DNA of 64,000 bases, taken from positions 864,099-928,098 of the forward strand of contig NZ_VLKW01000002.1 in assembly GCF_007830495.1 (NCBI RefSeq), written 5' to 3'. Made by a program: the position numbers and the translations under genes. This DNA comes from Pseudoduganella flava (GTDB taxonomy: Bacteria > Pseudomonadota > Gammaproteobacteria > Burkholderiales > Burkholderiaceae_D). The notes beneath the pieces were generated by a model. That model was not told the DNA's origin, did not search any database, and saw only the letters and a program-made list of their open reading frames with translations. How positions within the stretch are numbered: position 1 is the stretch's first letter; each line of letters opens with the position of its first letter. Below, one piece after another: positions 35,030-43,072 of this stretch.

Positions 35030-37306
35030 TCAGGGCACCAGCACCTCGTCGATGCTGGCCAGCGCGCCGGCCGTGGCACGCAGCGTCAGCGTGTTGTTGC
35101 GACCCGCGGCCAGGGCGACGGGCACCGGCAGCGTGGCCCATGTGTTGGCCCCACCAGACGGCGGGAACGCGATCGGCCACGGCTTGCCGTTCACTTCCAG
35201 CACGCCGATGCGCGGCAGCGGTGCGCCGTTCGCATAGCGGATCTTGACGAGGCGAATGCCGCCGTCGCCGCCGTCCACATGCGTGAAGCGCGCCGTGCCG
35301 CCGGCGGCGGGGATGTCGACGAAGCCGGGGCCCCGGTAACCGTCGCGGTTCGCCGCCACCACGGCGCTGCCGGACAGCGCGGCATCCTCCGCCTGGATCG
35401 CGCCGCTGCCGGCATAGCGGATGTTCGGCCGGGGCGGCGCGCTCATGCCGGCGCCCAGGTAGTAGTCCGGCAGGCCCGATTGCATATAACCCTTGATCGT
35501 CATGTGGTTGCGGTAGGCCGGGTTGTGCGCCATCGTGTACAGCCGCGTGTCGGTCGGGATGTCCGTCGTGAAGATCACCAGCTCGGTGTAGGTGGGGTTG
35601 ACCAGCACGACCTCGGTGCGCCAGTCGCCCAGGATATCGCCGAAGAACATCGGGTTGTGGTCCCACAGCTTCGGCGACCCGTAGGCCGCGCTGGACATCG
35701 TCAGCAGGCGCGGTGTCGCGTTCGTGCGCGTCGGTGCCAGTGGGTTCCACTTCTCGATCTTGTAGTCGTTCAGGCCTTCCGTCAGCACGTCGCCATCCCA
35801 CCAGATCGAGTGCGTCGGATAGGGCCGCAGGTTCGTGTCCGGCTCCGTCAGCGTGTCGGTCGGGCCGTTGAAGAGACCCGAGAACGACCACACCTCGAAG
35901 CCCGGATAGCGCGGATCGACGTCGCCGACGAGGCCGCGGCCCACGTCGCGCAGCACGCCGTCGGCGATGCCGTGCGTCCAGCCGATGGTGCCGTTGGTCG
36001 CGTCGTAATAGTATTCCAGCAGGCCGCTCGGATTGTTCTGCTGTACGCCGTAGCCCTGCATGCCTGAGCTCGTCGTGTCGAATTTGCCGATGAAGAAGCG
36101 GTCGCCGTGCACGACGCCGGGCAGGATGTAGCGCAGCGTGCCGTCGCTGTTGACCATGAAGTTCCCCGTCGCCATCTCGTCGCGGCCGTCGCCGTCCACG
36201 TCGATCACACGCATCTGGTGCGACGCCTGGCGTGCGTCGCCGGCCGGCATCGGCAGCACCCAGTTCTGCGCGACCGTGCTGCCGCCGTGCCAGCTCCAAG
36301 CCGCGAACACGTCGTTGAAACTCTTGTCCGGATTGCGGTTGCGGCCCCAGAAGTAGATGCTGGGGTGGATGCCATCCGGGTAGCCGATGCCCAGCTGCGT
36401 GCCGAGCGGCCCCGCCGCCGCGAAGTCGGTGGGGAAAGGCCGCGTGGCCAGCGGCATGCCCGTCAAGCCGTTCAGCACGGCCACGTATTGCTGGCTGGGG
36501 TTCGGGTCCGTGAACGTGCTGCCGTCGCCGAACGTGACGCCGTCGGCAACCTTCAGGATCACCTCGGCCTTGCCGTCGCCATCGAGGTCATACACCGTCA
36601 CGCCGTCATACATGCCCATCGACAGCGTGGCCGGGCCGGGGCTGATGTTGTAGGTCTTGAGGCTGCCGGGGCCCAGGTCGATCTGCCACAGCCGCGTGCC
36701 GTCGCGCTTGTACGCTTCGAGCTTCTGCGGCGCGATTGCGTAATCGTCGTTCCCTTCAGTGAACGGGGCGATGCGGTCCAGCACGAAGTCGTATTCGCCG
36801 TCGCCATCGAGGTCGCCCACCCACACGTACTTGGTGCGCCAGCCGGCGCCGGGCAGGGCGGCCAGCGGCACGCGCACGATCGGTTCGATCGCGTGGTTCG
36901 CGGCAAGCGTGAAGCTGGCGCCCGGTTCGATGGCGGGCGTGCCGGCGCGGCGCACCGTGTACGTGTTCGGCACCGCCAGGTCCGCCGTCGTGTCGGTGAA
37001 GTTCGTGCCGCCCATCAGCGGCGCGCCGTTCAGCTTCACGGGCGCGGCGCCGTGCGCCGACCGGTAGACATCGAAGCCGAGATTCGCCGCGTCCAGCCCC
37101 AGCAGGCGCCAGCTGACGAACACGGATTGCTCGGTGGCGCGCACGGCAACCACGCCGCGGCCCAGTTTTTCCATGACGCGCGCGGCCGGCGCAGAATCGG
37201 CGGTAACGGCGCCAGCAGCGGCGGCAGCGGCCTGGCTGGCCAGCGCAAGCAGCGCGCCGATGACGAGCGTGGCGCCGCGCCGGCGCAGTGGGTGAGTCCT
37301 GTTCAT
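35030..37306 (-). CDS. Rhamnogalacturonan lyase, polysaccharide lyase family 11, with C-terminal carbohydrate-binding domain
   Basis: 758 residues from the ATG at 37306, behind AGGAGG. Signal peptide 1-31. PL11 enzymes cleave the rhamnogalacturonan I backbone by beta-elimination. Family wording is clear: MEKLGRGVVAVRATEQSVFVSWRLLG at the mature start, an FN3-like domain, then a propeller full of calcium-binding loops (VGDLDGDGEYDFVLDR, VYDLDGDGKAEVILK, VIDVDGDGRDEMATG). About 615-758 is a CBM35/CBM6-like module (IQAEDAALSGSAVV to the end). The start is 70 bases behind the receptor stop on the same strand, making it the last gene of a sigma-FecR-receptor operon. Confidence 0.93.
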   Translation of the reverse strand: MNRTHPLRRRGATLVIGALLALASQAAAAAAGAVTADSAPAARVMEKLGRGVVAVRATEQSVFVSWRLLGLDAANLGFDVYRSAHGAAPVKLNGAPLMGGTNFTDTTADLAVPNTYTVRRAGTPAIEPGASFTLAANHAIEPIVRVPLAALPGAGWRTKYVWVGDLDGDGEYDFVLDRIAPFTEGNDDYAIAPQKLEAYKRDGTRLWQIDLGPGSLKTYNISPGPATLSMGMYDGVTVYDLDGDGKAEVILKVADGVTFGDGSTFTDPNPSQQYVAVLNGLTGMPLATRPFPTDFAAAGPLGTQLGIGYPDGIHPSIYFWGRNRNPDKSFNDVFAAWSWHGGSTVAQNWVLPMPAGDARQASHQMRVIDVDGDGRDEMATGNFMVNSDGTLRYILPGVVHGDRFFIGKFDTTSSGMQGYGVQQNNPSGLLEYYYDATNGTIGWTHGIADGVLRDVGRGLVGDVDPRYPGFEVWSFSGLFNGPTDTLTEPDTNLRPYPTHSIWWDGDVLTEGLNDYKIEKWNPLAPTRTNATPRLLTMSSAAYGSPKLWDHNPMFFGDILGDWRTEVVLVNPTYTELVIFTTDIPTDTRLYTMAHNPAYRNHMTIKGYMQSGLPDYYLGAGMSAPPRPNIRYAGSGAIQAEDAALSGSAVVAANRDGYRGPGFVDIPAAGGTARFTHVDGGDGGIRLVKIRYANGAPLPRIGVLEVNGKPWPIAFPPSGGANTWATLPVPVALAAGRNNTLTLRATAGALASIDEVLVP

Positions 37307-37376
37307 ATCGCCTCCTGTGGTGGGAAAAGTCCTGTCGCATCTGTTTGACGGACCGGCGCGACTTTTCCGCCGCGGA

Positions 37377-40300
37377 CTAGTTGCGGATGACGATGCCGAA
37401 CATGTACTGCGCCCCGGCGTAGGCATACTCGAGCAGGTTGGGGCGCCCGTCCGCGTACGGTGCGTAGCCGCCGTGGCTCGTCGATTCGGCGGCATGCCCC
37501 AGGTTGCGGCCTTCGGCGAACAGTTCGACGTTGCGCCGCAGCCGGTACGACACCTTCGCATCGACATAGCGCGTGGTGCTGCCGAACGTGGGTACGCCGG
37601 GATTGAACGGCAGCGTGGTGGCACCCGTTACGCCGACGGCCGGGTAGTAGCTGGCGTTCGCCGGCAGCTCGCGGAAATAGCCGGCCGCGCTCTGCAGCGC
37701 GACGCGGGCGGCCAGCTTGCCGTCGTCGTACCACACCGATGCATTCCACGTGTAGCGCAGTTCGCGCGGCGGGCCCAGTGCGGCGCCGGTGACGAGGTCG
37801 CGGATCGGCGCGCCCAGCACCTTCGAGCGCATGCGCGTGTAGTTCGCATCGATGCCCGTGTGGCGCAGCAGGCCGGGCAGGCGCGAGAACGCCGTCTTGC
37901 CGCTGATCTCGACGCCGCCGCGGGCCGTCGCCGGGCCGTTCACGTAGGTCGCGTACGCATAGCCGACTTGCGTCAGGTCGGCGCCGGTGGCGGGCTCGGT
38001 GCTGTTGGAACCTCCGAACGGATGCGCATCGTAGACGGCCACCCGCAGCGGTGCGCCGACGATGCCGCGCTGCCGGAAGCCGGCCAGCGACAGCACGGTG
38101 TCGCGGTCCGGATACCATTCCAGCGCCAGGTTCTGGTTATGGCTGCTCATCGGCCGCAGCGCCGGGTTGCCCAGCGTGCCGTCGCACGACATGTCCGCGC
38201 CGGCCACCTCCAGGCGCCGCTCGTCATAGGTGCACGTGACGTTATTGCTGTACAGGTACTGCACGGGCGGACGGGCGATCGCCTTGGCCCGCGTGTAGCG
38301 CAGCACGACGGCGTCGCCGGGCCGCCGCCAGGCGAGATTCAGGATCGGCATCACGTCCGTCGTCGTGCCGCGCAGCGCCGTGTTGCGTGCCAGCGCGCTG
38401 CGGGCGATGCCGGCGGCGGCGTTCGGGTCGGCGGCATCGTAGGCCGCCGTCTTCGTCACGGCCTGGAACGTCATCAGGCCCGTCGCATCCGTGCTGGTGC
38501 GCACCACGCGCCAGCCGAAGTCGCCGGCCAGCATGCCGGCCGCGGGCAGCGGCACGTCGAAGTCCGCGCTCAGGTAGGCGGCCAGCGTGCGTTCGCGCAC
38601 GGCGGCCCGCGGCTGCTCGTACACATTGCCGTCGCTGCCCCGGCAGCGCTTCACGCAATCGAGGGTGAAGTGGCGCACGCCCGTCAATTCAATCACCTTG
38701 CGCACGTCGATCTCGGTCCAGCCTTGCACCAGGCCCGCCGGGATGCCGCCGGCACCGTGGAAGTAGCGGATCGAATCGTTGTCGAGCGCCTGCGCCACGA
38801 TGGCGCGGTAGGCTTCCTGCGTCATCACGATCATGCTGTCGAACGCGGTGGCGGGGTCGCCGCCGTACGTGGTGCCGTAGGCGCACGGCTTGCCGCCCGG
38901 GCCCAGCGAGCCGGGCGTGTCGGCACAGGCCTGGAACGCGCTGCGTACCTGCGCGCGCGGCACGACGACGGCCGGCGTCGTGGCCGTTGCCGCCTGCGCC
39001 GTGTAGCCGGCGCCGGTCCAGCTGTCGCCACGGTAGTCGCGCCGCTGCAGGCCGAACTTGATGCGGCCCAGCCACGGGATGGTGTCGCCCACCGCATACG
39101 ACAGGTCCAGCCGCGCCGTATCCTCGCGCCGCTCCATGATGCGGGCGTTCGCCATCGTCAGCTGGGTGGGCGCGGACATAGCCGGCGACGTTGCGTTGGC
39201 CGGCGTGGCCAGCTGGCCGTAGTTCGCATAGTCCTTCTGGTCGTAGGCGCTGCCGGCCGGCAGCGTGTAGCGCCACAGGCCGTTCGGCAGCACGGACACC
39301 GTCGCCGCGCCGTACGTGTAGCCGAAGTTGGTGCGCCACTGCATCCGCGATGCGTCCGAGCTGGAGCGGCCGGCCAGGAACTCGGCGCGCCACGGCCCGG
39401 CGCGCCACGTGCCGCCCACCTGCGCGTATTGCGAGCGGCTGTCGATGCGGTCGTAGATCTGGTCGACGTTGACGCCCGCCTGCGTCAATGTGTATTGCAT
39501 GACGTGGTGGTTGGCGTCGACGACGACGGATGACGGCACCACGTTCAGCACCGAGCCGTTCGTGATGCCGCGCCACGCGCTGCTGCTGGCGCCAAGGTTG
39601 ACCGGCGTCGGATAGAAGTACGAGCCGGGCAGCGGGGTGCGCACGATGTCCGGCGCCGTGCCGCTGTCGGCGTAGCGGCCGTCGCCGTTGATGTTGATGC
39701 CGCCCAGCGAGAAGAACGATTGCTCGTCGTCGATCTTGCGGGTGTTGCGGTTGAACTTCGCGTACAGCGTCAGGTGCTCGTCCACCTTGAAGTCCAGCCG
39801 CACGTCGCCGTACAGCCGGCGGTCGTATTCGCGCCGCATCTGGTAGCGCACGTTCTGCGGCGTGTAATCGTTCCACTGGTTCAGGCAGGTGATGAGTTCA
39901 TAGCCGCGCTGGTTCTGCGCCGCGGCCCGGCCGGCCCGGTCCGCGAAAACAGCCAGCTGTTCGCTCGTGTAGCGCGGAAAGGCGGCTTCACAGTCCGCCT
40001 TGGTGCGCGCGGCGGCCGCGCGCTGCACGATCTCCAGCGGGCTGAATGCATCGACGGTACCGCCGCCGGCGCGGTTCCACCGCGCCAGCGGCGCCGTCGC
40101 GGCCGGATCGCGCGTGTCGACGGTGGCCGGGTTGAATGAGAACGTCTTATCGGGCGACTGGTCGAAGTCGATCGCCCGCGCCATGCCCAGGTTGTAGGCG
40201 GAATTGAGCGCCGTGTGGTTCTCGTTGCGCGCCTGCGCGCTGGTGAGGTTCAGCACCAGGCCGAGGCGCTTGCCGAGGAACTGGTCGGCGTACAGGAAGT

Positions 40301-41153
40301 TCAGGTTCGGCGTCGCACGCTCGTTGATCGAATTCATTTGCGCCGCGGCGCGCAGCGCCACGTGGCGCTTGCCGAAGTCGAGCCCCGAGCGGGTGCGGAT
40401 CACGACGCCGCCGCCCAGCGAGCCTTCCGTCATGTCCACGCTGGCGCCCTTGACCACCTCGATGCTCTTGATCAGGTCCGTCGACAGTTCGCGCAGGTCG
40501 ACGCCGCGGCCAGAGCCGCCGTTGTTCAGGTCCGTGCCGCCGGCTGCCTGCACGCCCAGGCCGTCGATCTCCACCCGCACCAGTTCCGGCGTGTTGGCGC
40601 GCACGTTGATCGTCGTGCCTTCGCCGTACTCGCCGCGCTCCAGCGTGACGCCGGCCAACCGCGAGATGGCCTCGGCCACGTTCCGGTCCGGGAAGGCGCC
40701 CACCTCGTCGGCGACGATCGCATCCAGGGCCGTCGCGGCATGCTGCTTGCGGGCGATCGAATCGCGTTCGGAGGCGCGGGTGCCGACGACGTGCACGCGC
40801 TGCGGTGCCGGATCCGGGGAGGACGCCGCTTGCGGGGCCGGTGCGGCGGGGGGACGTTTGACCCGCTCGATCAGGATCGTGCCGTTCGCATTGACGCGGG
40901 CGGACAGGCCAGTCCCTGCGAGCAGCATGCGCAGCGCCTGCGGCGGCGGGTAGCTGCCATGTACGGGATTGGTCGTGATGCCGGCCAGGTCGTCGCCGCT
41001 AGCGAGGATGCGCAGGTTCGCGTCGCGCGCGAAGGCGGGCACCGTCAGCGCCGCCGGGCCGGCCGGCAACTGCAGCGGCACGGGCGCCTCGGCCGCGCTG
41101 CAGGGCAGGGCGAGTAGCGCGGTGGCGGCGCACGACAGGATGCGGAACATCAT
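37377..41153 (-). CDS. TonB-dependent receptor with N-terminal signalling (STN) domain
   Basis: 1258 residues. Signal peptide 1-20, then a secretin/TonB short N-terminal (STN) domain at about 30-100 (FARDANLRILASGDDLAGI), which in this family touches a FecR-type anti-sigma protein. The plug (about 125-260, ALDAIVADEVGAFPDRNVAE) and a very large barrel follow, ending YMFGIVIRN. Paired cysteines occur in what should be outer loops (CADTPGSLGPGGKPC; CVKRCRGSDGN near 831; CTYDERRLEVAGADMSC). It is 22 bases behind FecR and 70 bases ahead of the rhamnogalacturonan lyase. It probably senses and imports lyase products. The receptor encoded at 43073-46684 is a paralogue without STN. Confidence 0.93.
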   Translation of the reverse strand: MMFRILSCAATALLALPCSAAEAPVPLQLPAGPAALTVPAFARDANLRILASGDDLAGITTNPVHGSYPPPQALRMLLAGTGLSARVNANGTILIERVKRPPAAPAPQAASSPDPAPQRVHVVGTRASERDSIARKQHAATALDAIVADEVGAFPDRNVAEAISRLAGVTLERGEYGEGTTINVRANTPELVRVEIDGLGVQAAGGTDLNNGGSGRGVDLRELSTDLIKSIEVVKGASVDMTEGSLGGGVVIRTRSGLDFGKRHVALRAAAQMNSINERATPNLNFLYADQFLGKRLGLVLNLTSAQARNENHTALNSAYNLGMARAIDFDQSPDKTFSFNPATVDTRDPAATAPLARWNRAGGGTVDAFSPLEIVQRAAAARTKADCEAAFPRYTSEQLAVFADRAGRAAAQNQRGYELITCLNQWNDYTPQNVRYQMRREYDRRLYGDVRLDFKVDEHLTLYAKFNRNTRKIDDEQSFFSLGGININGDGRYADSGTAPDIVRTPLPGSYFYPTPVNLGASSSAWRGITNGSVLNVVPSSVVVDANHHVMQYTLTQAGVNVDQIYDRIDSRSQYAQVGGTWRAGPWRAEFLAGRSSSDASRMQWRTNFGYTYGAATVSVLPNGLWRYTLPAGSAYDQKDYANYGQLATPANATSPAMSAPTQLTMANARIMERREDTARLDLSYAVGDTIPWLGRIKFGLQRRDYRGDSWTGAGYTAQAATATTPAVVVPRAQVRSAFQACADTPGSLGPGGKPCAYGTTYGGDPATAFDSMIVMTQEAYRAIVAQALDNDSIRYFHGAGGIPAGLVQGWTEIDVRKVIELTGVRHFTLDCVKRCRGSDGNVYEQPRAAVRERTLAAYLSADFDVPLPAAGMLAGDFGWRVVRTSTDATGLMTFQAVTKTAAYDAADPNAAAGIARSALARNTALRGTTTDVMPILNLAWRRPGDAVVLRYTRAKAIARPPVQYLYSNNVTCTYDERRLEVAGADMSCDGTLGNPALRPMSSHNQNLALEWYPDRDTVLSLAGFRQRGIVGAPLRVAVYDAHPFGGSNSTEPATGADLTQVGYAYATYVNGPATARGGVEISGKTAFSRLPGLLRHTGIDANYTRMRSKVLGAPIRDLVTGAALGPPRELRYTWNASVWYDDGKLAARVALQSAAGYFRELPANASYYPAVGVTGATTLPFNPGVPTFGSTTRYVDAKVSYRLRRNVELFAEGRNLGHAAESTSHGGYAPYADGRPNLLEYAYAGAQYMFGIVIRN

Positions 41154-41175
41154 CCTTGCCCCCGGCCCGCGGGTG

Positions 41176-42165
41176 TCAGCGGCGGATGCCGATCCGGATC
41201 GTGTCCGCGCCGATCGCCACGGGCACGCGCAGCAGCGCCTGCACGTCGTTGGCGAATTCCTCCGGCTGGTCGACGCGGTAGCGCCCCACCAGGGGCTTCA
41301 TCCGCAGCGCCGGATCGGCAACGACGAGCTGGCGCGCATTGTAGCGATTGAAATCGGCCACCGCGTCCGCCAGCGGCACGTTGTGGAACACGAGCCGGCC
41401 CTCGCGCCAGGCGAGCCGGCGTTCCACCTCGGCCGGGTCGGCGGCCACGGCGATCTCGGCGGCGTCCGACACGCGCGCCAGTTCGCCCGCCGCCACGCGC
41501 TTCTTTGGCGTCGTGCCCTGGTTGGCCCACACCTCGACGACGCCTTCCGTCACCAGCACGTCCGCGCCCTGGGCGTGGCGGCGCACGGAAAACGCGGTAC
41601 CGACGGCGCGCACGCGCACGTCGCCCGCCTCGACGATGAACGGCCGCGCCGCGTCCTTGGCGACCTCGAACCACGCTTCGCCGCGCGTCAGCATCACGCG
41701 GCGCTGCGCATCCGACAGGCGCACTTCGACGGCGCTGCCGCTGTTGATGCTGACGGCCGACTGGTCGGCCAGCCGCACCTTGCGGAACTCGCCCAGCGCC
41801 GTCTCGAACACGGTGTGTCCCGGCAGCCGCGGGCCGATCGCCATCACGGCCACCGCGGCCAGGCCGGCCGCCAGTGCGCCGCCGGCCACGATGGCGCGGC
41901 GGCGGTGCGACGGTGCGTGCGCGGGAGCATGCAATGGAAGAGCGGGAGAGGAGGCTGCAGGGGAAGCAGGAGCGGCCGGCTTCAGGCTGCCCTGCACCTT
42001 GACCTGGTCGAGCGAATGGGCGATCGCGCTGGCGCGCAGGTAGGCGCCCTGGTGCCGCGGGCTGGCGGCAAACCACGCTTCGAACTCGGCGCGCGCGGCG
42101 ACGTCCAGCGGGCCCGCCGCCGCGCGCGCAACCCAGGCCAGCGCCTGGTCGTCGACGTCAGACAT
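41176..42165 (-). CDS. FecR-family anti-sigma regulator
   Basis: 329 residues from the ATG at 42165, which overlaps the sigma gene's end by eight bases. The N-terminal cytoplasmic part (DQALAWVARAAAGPLDVAAR and FEAWFAASPRHQGAYLRA) is the sigma-binding DUF4880 region. One membrane helix lies near residues 90-115. The periplasmic FecR domain (about 120-215, RRVMLTRGEAWFEVAKD) precedes a C-terminal STN-like domain (FHNVPLADAVADFNRYNARQ). It passes a signal from the receptor's STN domain to the ECF sigma factor. Its proline/alanine-rich linker before the helix is unusually long. Confidence 0.93.
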   Translation of the reverse strand: MSDVDDQALAWVARAAAGPLDVAARAEFEAWFAASPRHQGAYLRASAIAHSLDQVKVQGSLKPAAPASPAASSPALPLHAPAHAPSHRRRAIVAGGALAAGLAAVAVMAIGPRLPGHTVFETALGEFRKVRLADQSAVSINSGSAVEVRLSDAQRRVMLTRGEAWFEVAKDAARPFIVEAGDVRVRAVGTAFSVRRHAQGADVLVTEGVVEVWANQGTTPKKRVAAGELARVSDAAEIAVAADPAEVERRLAWREGRLVFHNVPLADAVADFNRYNARQLVVADPALRMKPLVGRYRVDQPEEFANDVQALLRVPVAIGADTIRIGIRR

Positions 42166-42745
42166 TGCGCCGCGTGGCCGGTCGCGGTGCCGGGTCGGTG
42201 CCATGGTCGGTGCCGACGCTGATCCCGACCCGCGCCACCATCTCCGCCACCAGTTTCAATCCTCTCATCATTTCCTTTTCCACCACGTTTTCCGTCAAGT
42301 TCAGCCGGCGTGCCGTCTCGAGCTGCGACAGGCCGTCGATCTTGCGCGCGCTGAACACGTCGCGGCACCTCTCCGGCAGGTTCGCCACCAGCCCGAGCAC
42401 CCATTTCAGTTCGGCCCGCGCCAGCGCGACGCGTTCCGGCGACGGCCCGGGATCGGCCACGTCCAGTTCATCGAGGCTGGCCACGGCATCGATCTGCACG
42501 ACGGCGTCGCGCCGGAACCGGTCCACCAGGATGTTCTTCGCGATCTGCATCAGGAACGCCTTCGGCTCCAGCACGTGTGCCACCGATTCCAGCTTCAGGA
42601 TCCGGCAGTACACGTCCTGCACCAGGTCGTCCACTTCGGCGTCGCCGGCGCACAGGCGCCGCAGCCGCGCGCGCAGCTCGGCTTCATAAGGTATCACGTG
42701 CGCACTGACCCAGGCGACGAGGGCGGGATCGAGCGGGCCGTTCAT
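42158..42745 (-). CDS. ECF-subfamily RNA polymerase sigma factor (FecI-like)
   Basis: 195 residues from the ATG at 42745, behind GGGGAGG; an in-frame ATG at 42853 lacks a ribosome site. Sigma-70 region 2 is at about 30-95 (DAEVDDLVQDVYCRILKLES, FLMQIAKNILVDRFRR) and region 4 at about 125-175 (LPERCRDVFSARKIDGLSQLETARRLNLT with the helix-turn-helix). It should direct transcription of the receptor and lyase genes downstream when released by FecR. It is the first gene of the four-gene operon. Confidence 0.93.
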   Translation of the reverse strand: MNGPLDPALVAWVSAHVIPYEAELRARLRRLCAGDAEVDDLVQDVYCRILKLESVAHVLEPKAFLMQIAKNILVDRFRRDAVVQIDAVASLDELDVADPGPSPERVALARAELKWVLGLVANLPERCRDVFSARKIDGLSQLETARRLNLTENVVEKEMMRGLKLVAEMVARVGISVGTDHGTDPAPRPATRRNV

Positions 42746-43072
42746 CGCTGCCTCCCCACATGGGCGCGGTGCAGCGCACCCCGTTCCTGGCCGGCCGGTG
42801 ACTCGTTCATGTCTCCTCCTCGGTCGCCCGCACTCGTCCAAGGGATCGTCCACGGGATCGGCGCAGGCGTGTCAATAGTGTTTGCATATATACACGCATC
42901 GAGCGCGGCGCTCAACGGCGCCCCGATCGTCTTCCTGACTATTTGGCGCGGGCGGCGCGTTCCGCTCAAGTGACGTGATTGTTTGCGGCGGGGCCGGCGG
43001 AACGCGTGCGGCCGGCTCGTCATTCGGGTAGGGCAGCCCACATGCCCGCACAACGACGAGACGGAGACCACG
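42746..43072. other. Divergent control region between the ECF sigma gene and a TonB receptor
   Basis: 327 bases. An A+T-rich island near 42873-42900 stands out in G+C-rich sequence and contains the palindrome TGCATATATACA. The remainder (42905-43060) is G+C-rich with no clear promoter box. No gene was seen; in-frame extensions of the sigma and receptor genes into this region do not look coding. Confidence 0.5.
42883..42894. promoter_or_regulatory. A+T-rich imperfect palindrome TGCATATATACA
   Basis: It lies in the divergent sigma/receptor gap inside the longer frame GTGT-N10-ACAC. It could be an operator or a promoter core for either gene. It does not resemble the LacI-type motif found elsewhere in the window. 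Confidence 0.3.
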
